NCBI GenBank assembly: GCA_037176705.1
Contig: CM073885.1
Coordinates: 217,880,290-217,944,289 of the forward strand
Reading direction: 5' to 3'
DNA length: 64,000 nucleotides
Source of the DNA: Molossus alvarezi
Lineage: Eukaryota > Chordata > Mammalia > Chiroptera > Molossidae
The notes under the pieces are model-generated. The model did no database searches. It saw only the letters and a list, made by a program, of their open reading frames with translations, and was not told the origin of the DNA. Of the stretch, positions 36,439 through 47,528 are shown piece after piece. The stretch's first letter is position 1; every line of letters begins with the position of its first letter. The position numbers and the translations under genes were made by a program.

Positions 36439-36806
36439 TGTGTTTAATCCACCATCACCCCAATTTGTATGATGAAGTCCTAACCTGCAGTATATTAGAA
36501 TGTGACTATATTTGGAGACAGGGTCTTTTAAGAGGTGATTAAGGTAGAAAAAGTCATGAGGGTGGGGACTAATCCAATCTGGCGATTGTACTTCTGAGAA
36601 GATTAAGACACACAGAGAGAGAAGCCCATGTGAAGCCCATGAGGAGGGTGCAGGCCAGTCATAAGCCAAAGAGAAAGACCTCAGAGGAAACAACCCTAGG
36701 GACACCTTGATCTCAGACTTCTCACCTCCAGCACTGTGAGAAAATAAATTTCTGTTTTTTAAGCCACTCAGTACTTTGTTATGGCAGCTCCAGCAAACTA
36801 ATACAG
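36439..36806 (+). mobile_element. ERVL-MaLR solo LTR (MLT1/MST class)
   Basis: Characteristic order: TTGTATGATGAAGTCCTAAC, AATGTGACTATATTTGGAGA, CAGGGTCTTTTAAGAGGTG, GGACTAATCCAATCTGG, ACACCTTGATCTCAGACTTC, CACTGTGAGAAAATAAATTTC, TTTGTTATGGCAGCTCCAGC, ending CTAATACA. It is a solitary, old, non-coding LTR with no internal viral sequence beside it. Confidence 0.85.
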
Positions 36807-36849
36807 TATCTCTGCTGATATTCTATTTTCTAAATCTATAGCTATGATC

Positions 36850-36868
36850 TTTCTTTCTTCCTTCCTTC

Positions 36869-36932
<64 letters not shown>

Positions 36933-37033
36933 TTTCTTTCTTTTTTTTTGTATGTGCCCCTAGCGGGAACCAAATACCAGACTCTCTGGTGTGCAAGCTG
37001 ATGCTCCAACTGCTGAGCCAAAGCAGCCAGGGC
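36850..37033 (-). mobile_element. Head-only Ves SINE with expanded (GAAA)n tail
   Basis: Only the first ~84 nt of the SINE (tRNA-like head) is present at 36950-37033. It is cut immediately after the GGCACATAC-equivalent and is followed on the minus strand by a short A-run and about 100 bp of (GAAA)n (seen as TTTC at 36850-36949). Flanking AGCTATGAT (36840-36848) and AGCTAGGAT (37034-37042) look like a target duplication, so the shortened form itself inserted here. Confidence 0.8.
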
Positions 37034-37044
37034 AGCTAGGATTT

Positions 37045-37915
37045 CTTTATAAGTTCTTCGTCCCTCTCAATTTTTGAGGTTTAATCTGTAAAATATGCTC
37101 TCTTGAGAGTCTACCTTTTGCAGAATGTAAAATCAGGTGTTTTGGTGGATCTACTGGTATTTATGTGCAACCAAGAATCACATTCTCTTACTTAGTCATA
37201 AGCCCATACTCCATATTTTATATCTTATCAATTGTAACGTATTTATAGTGTTCAACTTAATTTACATAGTAAGCCTGTGTATCTATTTATGCCTACTCTA
37301 AAACTACATTTGAAGATATATAGAGACTATTACTATAAACCTAGGAGGTGTCCAATGACATATACAACTGGTCTTGAACCAGGATAATCAGTTAAGGAAT
37401 AATAATAATTTTGACCCAGATCTATCATTCTGACCTTCTGAGCATACTCCTCACGAACCTTATATGGGCTTATAAGCATGGCTCTTGGCTTATAAAAACT
37501 GTATGTCAAAACATGTCTAACTTTTCAGTGTTCACAAAGTATATTTCCTGCATTTTAATTTAATCAGAATTATTTTATACATAATCTGTTGAGTGTGTAG
37601 TACTCTGTAAGGAATACTGCATCTGGACCCTGAAAAGCCATGGCCTCTCCTTACTTTGGGGCAATCTACTTATACCCAGGAGAGGTGTCGTGGAAAGAGA
37701 ATATAATATTGGTTAGCCCTGAAGAGTTCTTACTCTGTGGACATACACACCACTGAAAGAAGAGATCGGAATATATAACTTGGAAGAAGAAATAGCTAAG
37801 ACAAATATGAGAAAAGTACCAAGAAAAACAGAGCAAAGTCATTCTCCCACTCCCAGTTATCCTAAGTCTTAGCCATTTATTCCCCTTCAACACATATTTT
37901 AATTTGCAGTGAGTT
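37045..37915. other. Unique AT-rich DNA
   Basis: No gene or repeat recognised. Confidence 0.4.
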
Positions 37916-37919
37916 TACA

Positions 37920-38260
37920 TTTATCAGTTTTTGTCTGATTTATGCACTAGGCCCTTCTAAGGACAAGGACTATGTCTGTCTAGGTCGCAATTGTCTCCTC
38001 GAGGCCATCTCAGCAACTATTAATGAGTTGATACTGGGTAAATATTTCTTGAATGAATGAAGAAAGGGAGAAGGAGAAAAGCAAAAGTATAGACTATTAT
38101 TCCTATGTGCAAGGCACTATTAAGACTAGAAAACAGCTAAAGCAATCTCCTCCCGTCAGGGATCTTACACTGCAGTCAGAGGAGAGAGGATACTGGATGT
38201 GAACGAGGGGTTGACAGTGCTGAAAGAAAAGCCACTGCATGCTTCAGAGTTGAGAGGAAG
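37920..38260 (+). mobile_element. Ancient L2/MIR-class fragments
   Basis: AAGGACTATGTCTGTCTAGG to AATATTTCTTGAATGAATGA (to about 38060) is an L2/MIR-type 3' end. 38090-38210 (ATGTGCAAGGCACTATTAAG, GGGATCTTACACTGCAG) is a related old fragment. Confidence 0.5.
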
Positions 38261-38329
38261 AAGAGCAAAGGGTACATAGTGATAGATGGGATCACAGAGG
38301 GTATGTACAACTAGCCGTCAAAAAGAGAA

Positions 38330-38625
38330 GAGAAGCCAGTCACAGAAGGACAAACTGCATGATTCCACTTATATGAGCTAACAAATAGAGTCAAACTCAG
38401 AAAAGCAAAGAATAAACATAATTGTTGCCAGGCACTGGGAGGAGAGGGAAATGTGGAGCTGCTAATCTAATGAGTACAGAATTTCAGTTACACCAGAGGA
38501 ATGAGTTCTAAAGATCTTCTGTACAACGTTGTGCCTACAGATAACAATGCTGTATTACACTCTTAAAAATCTGTGATGAAGGTAGATCTCACGTTGTATT
38601 CTTACCACAATTTTTTTAAAGGAAG
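38330..38625 (+). mobile_element. Ancient L1 (L1M) 3' end
   Basis: CTGCATGATTCCACTTATATG, AATTGTTGCCAGGCACTGGG, TACAGAATTTCAGTTACACC, TATTACACTCTTAAAAATCTG, CTTACCACAATTTTTTT follow the L1MB/L1MC-type 3' UTR order. Confidence 0.8.
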
Positions 38626-40055
38626 GGGAAATCAAAACACTACAACTCTTCATCAGCATCAACTTCTGAATGTTTTCCATGCTGCAAACCATCAGAGTTT
38701 CTCTAATATGTTGTTTCATGTCAACGCCTGGACTGTCACAGTGGGAGAGTTACACTTTCAACACTTTCTGTGAAACCAGGGGCCAGCAGGAAGTCTACCA
38801 CGATCTTCAATGCTGACCACCTACAAGACCCTCTAGGATATCACTGAACCCCTGTCTCCCTGGGTCTGTTCGCCTGTCTGATGAAAAGGAAGACTCTCCT
38901 GGCACCCAGAGCTGTGAAGTATGTTACTCCTGTCCCCTCAGGCTGACTGGAGTGTCCATCTGCTTTGGTTTACAACAACTGCAAAGAAGCCCGGCATGTA
39001 TGGGATGCAGTATCTACTGGGTGAGGGACACTGTCGATTCTGAAAACGCTTGTCAGTTTGCACAGCTTCCTCTAAGGGTCTGAGGTCATTTTTATGCATG
39101 GTGGCAAAATAGTCCCAACCTAAATATTTGGCGAGTTCCTAGAGAGTATAGGTGAGTATCATTCATTATGATGCTTCCCTACTTTTAGCTACCTTTTTTA
39201 GATGATTATTACAGACGTTTTCAGTCCTGGTGGCTGTTTTTTAATTAGATTATCAGTTGATGAAACAATAGGGCAATAAGTATGTTACCTGGCATGTATT
39301 TATTATTAATAAACTTTTGAAGTAAATATATATTAAAATATTAAATATACAATGAGTTAAGCATATATATTTCTGTATAAATATGTGACTCTGACTATGT
39401 AGCAATAACTTTTGAGAAGACACCAGTAACTCATTTTATCATTTCAAATCATACTTACTCGTACTTGACCAATTCATTTTATTCTCAACATTATAACAAT
39501 GTAACATATTAAGAGATATATAGTTCCTACTTGATTTTATAAAACATATTTCTCTGCCAGTTTTTTTCTTTGCAAAATTAAACTTATAAGTTTCCCCCAA
39601 GATGAACAAAATTTGGTAAAATGATGACTGTAGTGTACTGAAGAATGGTTTATCTAGTATGACTTGAAGGCTTTGGTAGACTCAAAATGTTGAATCAGTC
39701 CCAGGACCAGCTAAGAATTTATTAAGTACATTATTCACCTTTTCAACAATATACTTTCAGGTTATTAAAAAAATGAATTCCCAAACCTTAGAAGAGCCAT
39801 GAACTGTTTTGATGCCTATGCTAGGATTACCCTTTAAACATTCTAACTGCTCCAGAGAAATCTTAATTCAGAGTCTAGGTCTAACTGTGCCTCCCTTGGG
39901 AATGATAACCTCTGGAACAGTCCCCTAAAGTTCATCTGAGACTGTTAGGATGACTGTAGGATGATGCCAAGACAAAAAACACGTTCTGTTTCCCCTGAAA
40001 CCTGGTAAAACCTAATGCTGATTGGTGTAATCAACTGTCAATCAATAAAATGATC
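38626..40055. other. Unique non-coding DNA
   Basis: No gene or repeat recognised; AT-rich patch at 39290-39390. Confidence 0.4.
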
Positions 40056-40059
40056 TTTA

Positions 40060-40360
40060 TTAAATGGTTCTATCTGCCTGGCATCCATGGTGACCATGAC
40101 AGACAAACAGGGGGCTGCCTTCACAAGGCTTATAATTCAGCAGAGACGGCACACACTAAACAATTCATGTGCAATGACTGTTAGTAAAAAGGAAGTACAA
40201 GGTACAATGGGAAAGCAGAACTAAGGTTAAGGGGTCAGGAAATGTTTCCTTGAAGAAAGAAAATGATCTAAGTAAGCTAGGAAGAGAGACGGCATAGGAG
40301 AGAAGGAAGGATGTTCAAACAAAGTGAATCCACATATGAACCAGGACAACTGAAGAAAAT
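40060..40360. mobile_element. Ancient L2/MIR-class repeat
   Basis: TCTGCCTGGCATCCATGG, CAAGGCTTATAATTCAGCAG, GGGGTCAGGAAATGTTTCCTTG resemble a common diverged mammalian repeat often found in this form. Family not fixed. Confidence 0.4.
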
Positions 40361-40849
40361 GATCAGGTCTGCAGGTGTTTATCAGTTTATCTGGATTCTG
40401 TGTCCAGATCGTCAAACTGAGAGAAGAAAAATTCTTTTTTTTTTTTAATCCAAAAAATAAAAAATGTAAGTCTCTGTTAATGAGACACTGTGATAACTGG
40501 ACTGAGATGTCAGAGTCTACATCTAAGTGAGGACTGCATGGTAACATCCATCATTAGTGACAGAAATGATATAGGTAAAAGAAAAATTCACCACCACCTT
40601 GCTCCCAACAAAACAGATCTCTCTCCAAATGCCACCACAACCTAGCTAGTCATTGCCTGAATGAAAGTTGGCAATCCTAATGCACACATTACTTCTCGGG
40701 ATCATTCAGGTTTTATGAGTAAATACTACTGAAATGACTGCCCCTTACATGCCATTTTTCTCCCATTGACTTAAAATAAAAACAAACTTTCACTGAACAA
40801 CATTTTTTTTTAATCTTTAAATTTTAGAGAAAAGTTTCTTTAGAAGTTA

Positions 40850-40965
40850 CCTAAACTTTACCCCTGAGGAAAAAGGGCCTGAGAGATCATCGAACTTGCT
40901 AAAGATCATAAAGCTCGTTAAGATTAGAGTTGGAACTAAAATTCTGATTCTTATTCTAATGTTCT
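40850..40965 (-). mobile_element. MIR SINE fragment
   Basis: Antisense core: CTTTACCCCTGAGGAAAAAG, AACTTGCTAAAGATCATAAAG, AGAGTTGGAACTAAAATTCTG. Confidence 0.6.
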
Positions 40966-41221
40966 TTACATGATTGCATGTAGATATTTTAAAAGCTCTT
41001 TATACATTGCTGCTGTGTAGCAAATGTTATGGCTGGATATAGACCAACAATCATAAACAGGGAATAATAACAATTGGTCAAGTTATTTATAAAGATTCTA
41101 TTACATGAAACTGTGATTTTGTAAATAGTGACATTGAGACCTTGATATTAATAATACTGACAATAATAAGGATTTGAGTCACAAATTTGTAGTGACAGTG
41201 AGCAATAACTATAAGAAACTT

Positions 41222-41363
41222 ACAACAAAAGTGTGTGGTGTCAGATGGGTACTAGATTTATCAGGGTGATTGCTTCGTAAGTTATATAAATGTCTAATCA
41301 CTATGTTGTATACCTTAAACTAATATATTTTACGTCAACTATAATTGAAAAAAATTAAATTAA
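41222..41363 (+). mobile_element. Old L1 3' terminus
   Basis: GGTGTCAGATGGGTACTAG, TTATATAAATGTCTAATCAC, TATGTTGTATACCTTAAACT, CAACTATAATTGAAAAAAATT is the terminal ~140 bp of a Laurasiatherian L1. Confidence 0.85.
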
Positions 41364-42099
41364 ATAGTGTATAAACATGGCTCTACTAATGACTCAGGAA
41401 TAACCATTCCAAATCCTCCAAGATCAGTTTGACCTCCAGCCTCTGTAGCTTCTTTGTTTTGATGACATGTGTAAACAGCACAGCACATGCACATGAGGAA
41501 AACCTCATCACATTGTTTTAACACGCTTGTTCTCTTGTAAAGTATGTGCAGGCATCTCACACAGAATCTACTAGAAAACATGCACTAGGAACACTACTGA
41601 CTAAAGGCAGACTCAGATGCCCATGAGACACCCAAGGAGAGCCAGGGTCCTCGGTTCTCTCTGTGGCTGCATTCTGCCACGCCACACCACACCTTTCCTA
41701 GAAGCGCTTGCACGCTCTAGATCCCCCTAATGTCACCATGTAGTCCTGACATGATCAGAAGAATAACCTTTTCTCTCCTACATCTCCTTTTCTCCATCCA
41801 GGTAAGAAGCTACAGAATAACACGGTGGACAATAAGTGGACAGGATCAAAAAAGCCATTCATTCCATCCGCATGGAAGGCTCTCTTGCTCACTTAGCAAC
41901 AATGAACCACAGTGAGGCTTTAAAATGAAACACTTTCCTCCCCTAACCACGCCACACACACACATACATACCAAGGAAAGATTTAAAGTCTGCATTTATT
42001 TTTTTCAAAAAAAAAAAAAAAAAGATGGGGTGGGCAAGAAAGAACATCTTTCACATTCTGCATTTTCAGAGTAAGTATCCAATGCGACTTGCCATGATA
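41364..42099. other. Unique DNA with an A-run
   Basis: No gene recognised. A 17-base A run is at 42008-42024. Confidence 0.4.
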
Positions 42100-42660
42100 A
42101 CTAAATTTATTATTAACTGTGTATTTCATGATGTTAGTGACAATATGTTAATGTGATTTTTCACGTCCTCCTGCAGTGAACAGATGGCTCCTTTTACTTT
42201 ACTTTCCACATCAAGTGTGATTATTTCTTGGTGCCAAAAGCCACCTGCCGCTCCTCGGTCTCCAGTCTAATTTTTTATGTTGGTAAAACACAGCAGGACT
42301 TGTTATCAGTTGGATGGCATCTTAATAAAAGAAGACGTGCCAACATATTGACATCATGTTCAAGGGGAAATTTTAGCCCCTTCAAACCCTTAACCCCTTC
42401 CCTCTACCCCATTTCAAAAAGGGCGGTAGAAAAAAGTAAAAAATAGATGCAAAGACCCCACCAGATTCAAGATGTTCGATTACAATAGTTGGGCCTAGAG
42501 CCAAGATGCCGACTTGGCCTCCCTTTGTTCCCAAACCCAAGCACCTCACTCAGGGCTCTGATCTTTCATCCTGTGTAATGATAATTAGCCGTAACATATT
42601 CCAAAGTCAAATGTAAGCAGGAATACATTAACATTGAGATCAGTGTCAGGGCAATTTTCT
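42100..42660. other. Repeat-free, GC-richer non-coding stretch (candidate conserved element)
   Basis: No mobile element is recognisable here. The segment contains homeodomain-type words such as GTAATGATAATTAGC (about 42576-42590). Its lack of repeats and moderate complexity are compatible with a conserved regulatory element, but nothing proves this. Confidence 0.2.
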
Positions 42661-42677
42661 CTGGGAAAATGACAAAG

Positions 42678-42720
42678 AACACACACATGCACACACGCAA
42701 ACACACACACGCGCACACAA
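42678..42720. repeat. Imperfect (CA)n
   Basis: ACACACACATGCACACACGC-type imperfect CA repeat. Confidence 0.85.
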
Positions 42721-42722
42721 TA

Positions 42723-43850
42723 AAAACTGTCAAGATTCAAACATTCATAAAATCACTTTCATAACTGTGAATATTAAACTCATTGGCTTGTCTGTTACGA
42801 GTGCTTACCTAGAATGCCGAGGCCTCCTAGTGTGGGTGCAGTGACTCCCACAGCCCATGCTTTACAGAGAAAACATGAGTGGTAAACCATGGTAACTTGC
42901 TTTAATTTTTCCATTCTTTACTAGAACAAAGAGGGATAATACAAGAGGTGATTTGTGGTCCAAGAAGAGGTCTTCCAGGCGATTGGATGGCCTGGCTCTC
43001 AACAGCTGGTCCAGCACATTTGGGAACAGCATGTAGAAAAATGCGTCAGTGTTTTGAAGATTACCAACTGTGATGATGCATTGGTTATGACACAATCTAA
43101 AAAAAGTTACATTTCCTAGCCACAAACTATATAATTCAACGCCTTTACCATCAAGGTACACACTCTCAAATTAAAGGCCAAGGTAAGTCCAATTTCATAA
43201 AATTGAAACTTTCAAAACTGATTCTCACTCTTTAGAGATTGCAAAGAGTGGCAGCATTTTTGAATACCTGATATTTCTTTTTAAAAGCCAAGGAGTTAAA
43301 GATGCAGCTGGCTTCCTAGGATTTACAAGGTTTACATTCCTACAATAAAAGTGCAAATACCTTAATAAAAAGGAGTCACAATTAATTTTTTTTTAGATGA
43401 ACAACTATAACTACACTATTCCACCACAGACTCTCTCAAATTAATGTAAACTTGGTAATGACTCTTTTACTGCCATCAACTGTCCCTCCAAACAAACAAA
43501 AGAACCTATATGAAATTGATCTCTATTAATTGAATTTTGCAGCTTGACCAGCTTTTTATTTGCATTATATTTTCTCCATATTTTGTTATAAAAATTTGAA
43601 AGCATATAAGAAAATTTGAAAGAACTTTACCACCATCAACATTGTATGTACATCGATTTTACAATTAATATTTTACCATACTAATTTTATCATATATCTT
43701 TTCATTTCTCCATCTCTTTACCTATTCATTAATCTACCTTATTATAGTAGATTGTAAAATGAATAACCAGTAGCTCATTCGGCAATCAAAATTAAAATTA
43801 TCTTGACTTTATGATAATTACTTAATAAAGCGAGGAATATGTATAGTGGT
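42723..43850. other. Unique non-coding DNA
   Basis: No gene recognised; a 99-codon minus-strand frame (42862-43161) has no known features. Confidence 0.4.
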
Positions 43851-43851
43851 A

Positions 43852-44000
43852 TTCATTAACTCATTCAACAAATATTTCTTGAGTTTCTGCTTTGGGACAG
43901 ACACTTTTCTAAGTGCCAAAAACACAAGATTGAATAAAACAGCCAAGATACCTGTCCTTATTGAATTCATAATCAGTAGGCTTGACAGGGAGAAATACTA
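43852..44000. mobile_element. Ancient L2/MIR-class repeat
   Basis: TTCATTAACTCATTCAACAA, ATATTTCTTGAGTTTCTGC, GGGACAGACACTTTTCTAAG, CTTATTGAATTCATAATCAG follow a common old mammalian repeat. Confidence 0.5.
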
Positions 44001-44915
44001 ATTAAATGAATGGCTTTCTAAAACATGATGCATAAAGAAAGATATGTCAATATTATATTTAGTTGTAGTAATATAGGCAGAAAGAATGTTTATGCACCAC
44101 TATTGCCTATAATAAAGCCCATGTGTAGCAACCTCTAAAAACACATTTGTCAAATTACTGAATGCATTTTAAACTTTACAGTGTGAAAATCATTTAAACA
44201 ATTGTATATTAAAAAGGTACCGTACTCTAGAAGAGTAACCTAATAGCAAATTAATTGGTTTAACAACTCTAATTTTAACAATCCTATATTAAAAGACTTT
44301 TTGAAGAAACATCAGATTTTGGGGAGACTATTCTGAATAGCATGTCCACCATTAAAGCATCTGCATTTGCATGGAATATATGTAAATGAAATAACAATTT
44401 CCTTGTAAAGTTGAATGTCTTCACAAATATGGTAGCACCAATGATTACTGCAGAGGTGCTTAAATCAGAATATAGGAAAGCTATTATAGACTAACAAGCA
44501 AAAGTTATTGTGTTTTTAATTGTTTTGAAATGAGAAAATTGTGGAGTTATTTTATGCAGCTTAGTTAAAAAAGAAAGCATTGTTAGTCAGCTTTTGTTAA
44601 AGTCATCATTTAACTTTCAATTACTCTAAGAAAGTTAAATCAATCTGGTCAACTTTCCTTTTTAAACTAAACTGAGACACTTACTTATTACCTGCTTTAG
44701 TGGCTACAATTTATTAACAGTGAAACTAAAAATAAACCAGTACTTAGAACTGATAATTTTATTAATAAGTTACTTGTGTTAAATGCAAAATTCTTTAAAG
44801 TATTCCTAAATTCAAAAACTAATGGGATTGGAAACATTTGTGTATAAATGGTATGGCAGGGGAGAAAAAATGTAAAGATGAAATTTTGAGTCACATCCTT
44901 TTATTGTGTGTGCAT
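44001..44915. other. Unique AT-rich DNA
   Basis: No gene or repeat recognised. Confidence 0.4.
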
Positions 44916-44917
44916 GC

Positions 44918-44918
<1 letters not shown>

Positions 44919-44969
<51 letters not shown>

Positions 44970-44985
44970 CTATATATATATATAA
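44919..44985. repeat. (TA)n microsatellite
   Basis: About 65 bp of TA units with one AAC interruption. Likely length-variable and prone to cruciform extrusion. Confidence 0.95.
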
Positions 44986-45047
44986 TTTACTACTGCCAAA
45001 CTGGTATTGTCTTTAAATTTTTGCTTAGAGATTTTCTGATAGAATTT

Positions 45048-45297
45048 CTTTTTTTTTTTTATCCTCACCCGAGGACATTTTTTCATTTTTTGTTCAGATA
45101 GAGCGGGAGGGAGAGAGAGGAAGAGAGAGAGAGAGAAACATCGATGTGAAGGGACACATCGAGTGGCTGCCACCCGCACGACCAACCAGGGCCGGGGACA
45201 AACTGCAACCGAGGTACGTGCCCTTAGCGGGAACTGAACCCGGGTCTCTCTGTACCGCAGGCCGATGCTCCAACCGCTGAGCCAAACCGGCCAGGGC
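45048..45297 (-). mobile_element. Ves-type bat SINE, young (near consensus)
   Basis: Antisense copy with many CpG dinucleotides still intact, a sign of youth. Perfect 13-bp direct repeats TCTGATAGAATTT at 45035-45047 and 45298-45310. Confidence 0.97.
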
Positions 45298-45310
45298 TCT
45301 GATAGAATTT

Positions 45311-45779
45311 TTAAAACAAAACAAAGATATCGTCAGGATAATCTATATCATCTACCACTGGTTTTAATCGCTATTCAAATTAAGTCTGGTTGCTAATTTA
45401 TCTTTTCTGACTTCACCAAATTCTTTGGAAGGTTTTTATTTAAATGGAGAATATGATCAGGTTAAAATAGTTAAGTAACAATATTAATGATTTTCATGCT
45501 ATATTCTATCTTGTTCTGTTGGTTTCACTAAGGATAAATGATACAATCCTTGAGCTAACTCAACAGTTTAGTTTATGGCCTAATACAGAAAACTGCCATT
45601 TATTGACATTTTAAGTGGACTTTTACTCTGGCCGATATTAAGTAATAGAGATTAGATTCATCCACATCTATCATCTGAAACAATAACAAATGGACAAAAT
45701 ATAAAAAACAGTTTGCATAAGTAAAAAATATATAGCAATAGTTTACAGGATACTGACTATCAGTCAATGAAGGGTAGTG
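45311..45779. other. Unique AT-rich DNA
   Basis: No gene or repeat recognised before the ancient L1 starts. Confidence 0.4.
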
Positions 45780-47317
45780 AAGAGGCAAGAAACAAATGGT
45801 GTGAGTACTACCATTTTCCAGCTTATTACTTTGAGAGACTTTTGAGGCCACAGCACTGGGAGGGGAAGCCTAGTGGAAACCCTGTGGTAAGGAGATAGAG
45901 CAGAGTATCCAGAGAGCTTAGACAGCTGCAATGCGCAGGACCTGGTGCTAGAAAGAAAAGAGTTGTATAGGAAGGGACTCTGGGGATCTTCGGAGGGCAC
46001 CCCTCAAATATTCAGTTGAGTATTGATCAGTGCATGTGTGAGAGGAAACTACTTGAGGCTAGGGAAAGATGTACTTAAAAGGATTAAAGATGACAGTACC
46101 CAGTGGTAACTCAGGATTGGGAATAGGAACCATTCCCACCAGCCACGAAAAGCTCAGTTTTCATGGGCCTTAGGTAGAATACACTACAGCATCTCATAAT
46201 AGTAAAGAGGAATAATTAGCCCCAGGCTGAGTAGTGTCCTGTTCCAAAGAAATCTTAAGTGCAAGATCCAAAAGAATCCATTTTTTTCCCAAGTAATTTA
46301 ACTGCATCCCAAAACAAAGCTCAAGATTTATAGAAATACAAAAATATCCAACAACACAGCCAGGTAAAATTCACTGTTTGGCATCTAATAAAAAATTATC
46401 ATTCAAAGAAGCAGAGAAATACAAGTCATATAAAGAGATAAATTAATCAGTCAAAATTGAATCAGAACTGACACAAATGTTACAATTACCAGAAAATAAA
46501 ATTAAAAGTATTCTAACTGTAGTCCATGTGTTCAAAAAATTAAGTAAATATTTTTAAAACTCCTATTGAACTTGTTGGGAAGAAACTATCATGTGTAAGG
46601 TGAAAAATACACTGGATGAATTGGAGATTAGACATTAGAGAAGAAAAGATTAGTAAACTTGAAAACATTGCACTAGAAACTATCTAAAATGAACCATAGG
46701 AAAAAAAGAGAATTATAATAATCAGTAGGGCATCAGTGATCTGTAGGACAACTCCAATATGTATGATTAGATTCCCTAAGGCAGAGAAGAGAGAGAAAAT
46801 AAAATATATTTGTAAAAATAATGGACCAAAGTTGTCCAAAGTTGATGAAATCTATAAATGCAAGTAGTTTCATGAGCCCCAAGCACAGAAAATAAGAAAT
46901 GACACCTAGTAATGTCATTATAAAACTAACCAAAACCATTGATAAAGAGAAAAAAAACGTAAAAACAGTGAAAGAAAATAGACATGTTTAAAAATAAGGA
47001 TGACAGTGATAATTCACACCTGGAACCATACCAGAGAGATGATGGAGCAACAGTTTCCAAGGCCCTGAAATTAAAAATATGAATAATAATATTACATCCA
47101 GAGAAAACACCTCTAAATATTAAGAAGAAATACTTCCCACACACTCAAAAGTAGGAAAAATTCATTTCCAGCAAACTTGCACTACAAGAAAAGTTGAGGG
47201 AAATCTTACAAATAGAAAAAAATGTAGATCCACGTGGTAAAATGAAGAACACTGGTAATAGTAATTACGTGCGTAAATATGTGACTTTTAAAAACAACTA
47301 AAACTTCCTTGAAAGAT
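45780..47317 (+). mobile_element. Ancient L1M/HAL1-lineage element, left part (5' UTR and ORF1)
   Basis: Sequence recalling the HAL1/L1M 5' region (GAGAGGAAACTACTTGAGG near 46040, CTCAGTTTTCATGGGCC near 46152) leads into a fully broken ORF1 (GAAAAATACACTGGATGAATT, ACTTGCACTACAAGAAAAGT). It ends in the inter-ORF spacer (CGTAAATATGTGACTTTTAA, CTTGAAAGATAACTGAGTAG). The spacer then stops, and its continuation is found beyond the GK2 retrocopy at 50487. The left boundary is approximate. Confidence 0.78.
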
Positions 47318-47389
47318 AACTGAGTAGTTGGGGATGGGGGTAGGGAGTGGGGTGAGAAGATACAGCACCTGCTAAAGGACAACGGTTGC

Positions 47390-47528
47390 CTCCAGCGGCT
47401 GCAGGTACAGCCCAGGTAGCCACTGCGCCTGCGCCTTAGCCTCCTGAGGCGCTGCGTGCCCCTCCCCGCGCACACGCCCCCAGCACCTGGAACCGACCGC
47501 GGAGCGGCGGAGCCTACCGACTGGTTTC
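47390..47528 (+). promoter_or_regulatory. CpG-rich leader/promoter region of GK2
   Basis: A sharp GC- and CpG-rich patch in otherwise AT-rich DNA, with words such as GCGCCTGCGCC, GAGGCGCTGCG and CCGACCGCGGAGCGGCGG. It lies inside the retrocopy boundaries, so it probably descends from the parental 5' UTR rather than from a local promoter. CpG-rich leaders of this kind can serve as promoters for retrogenes. No TATA box is evident close by. Confidence 0.6.
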
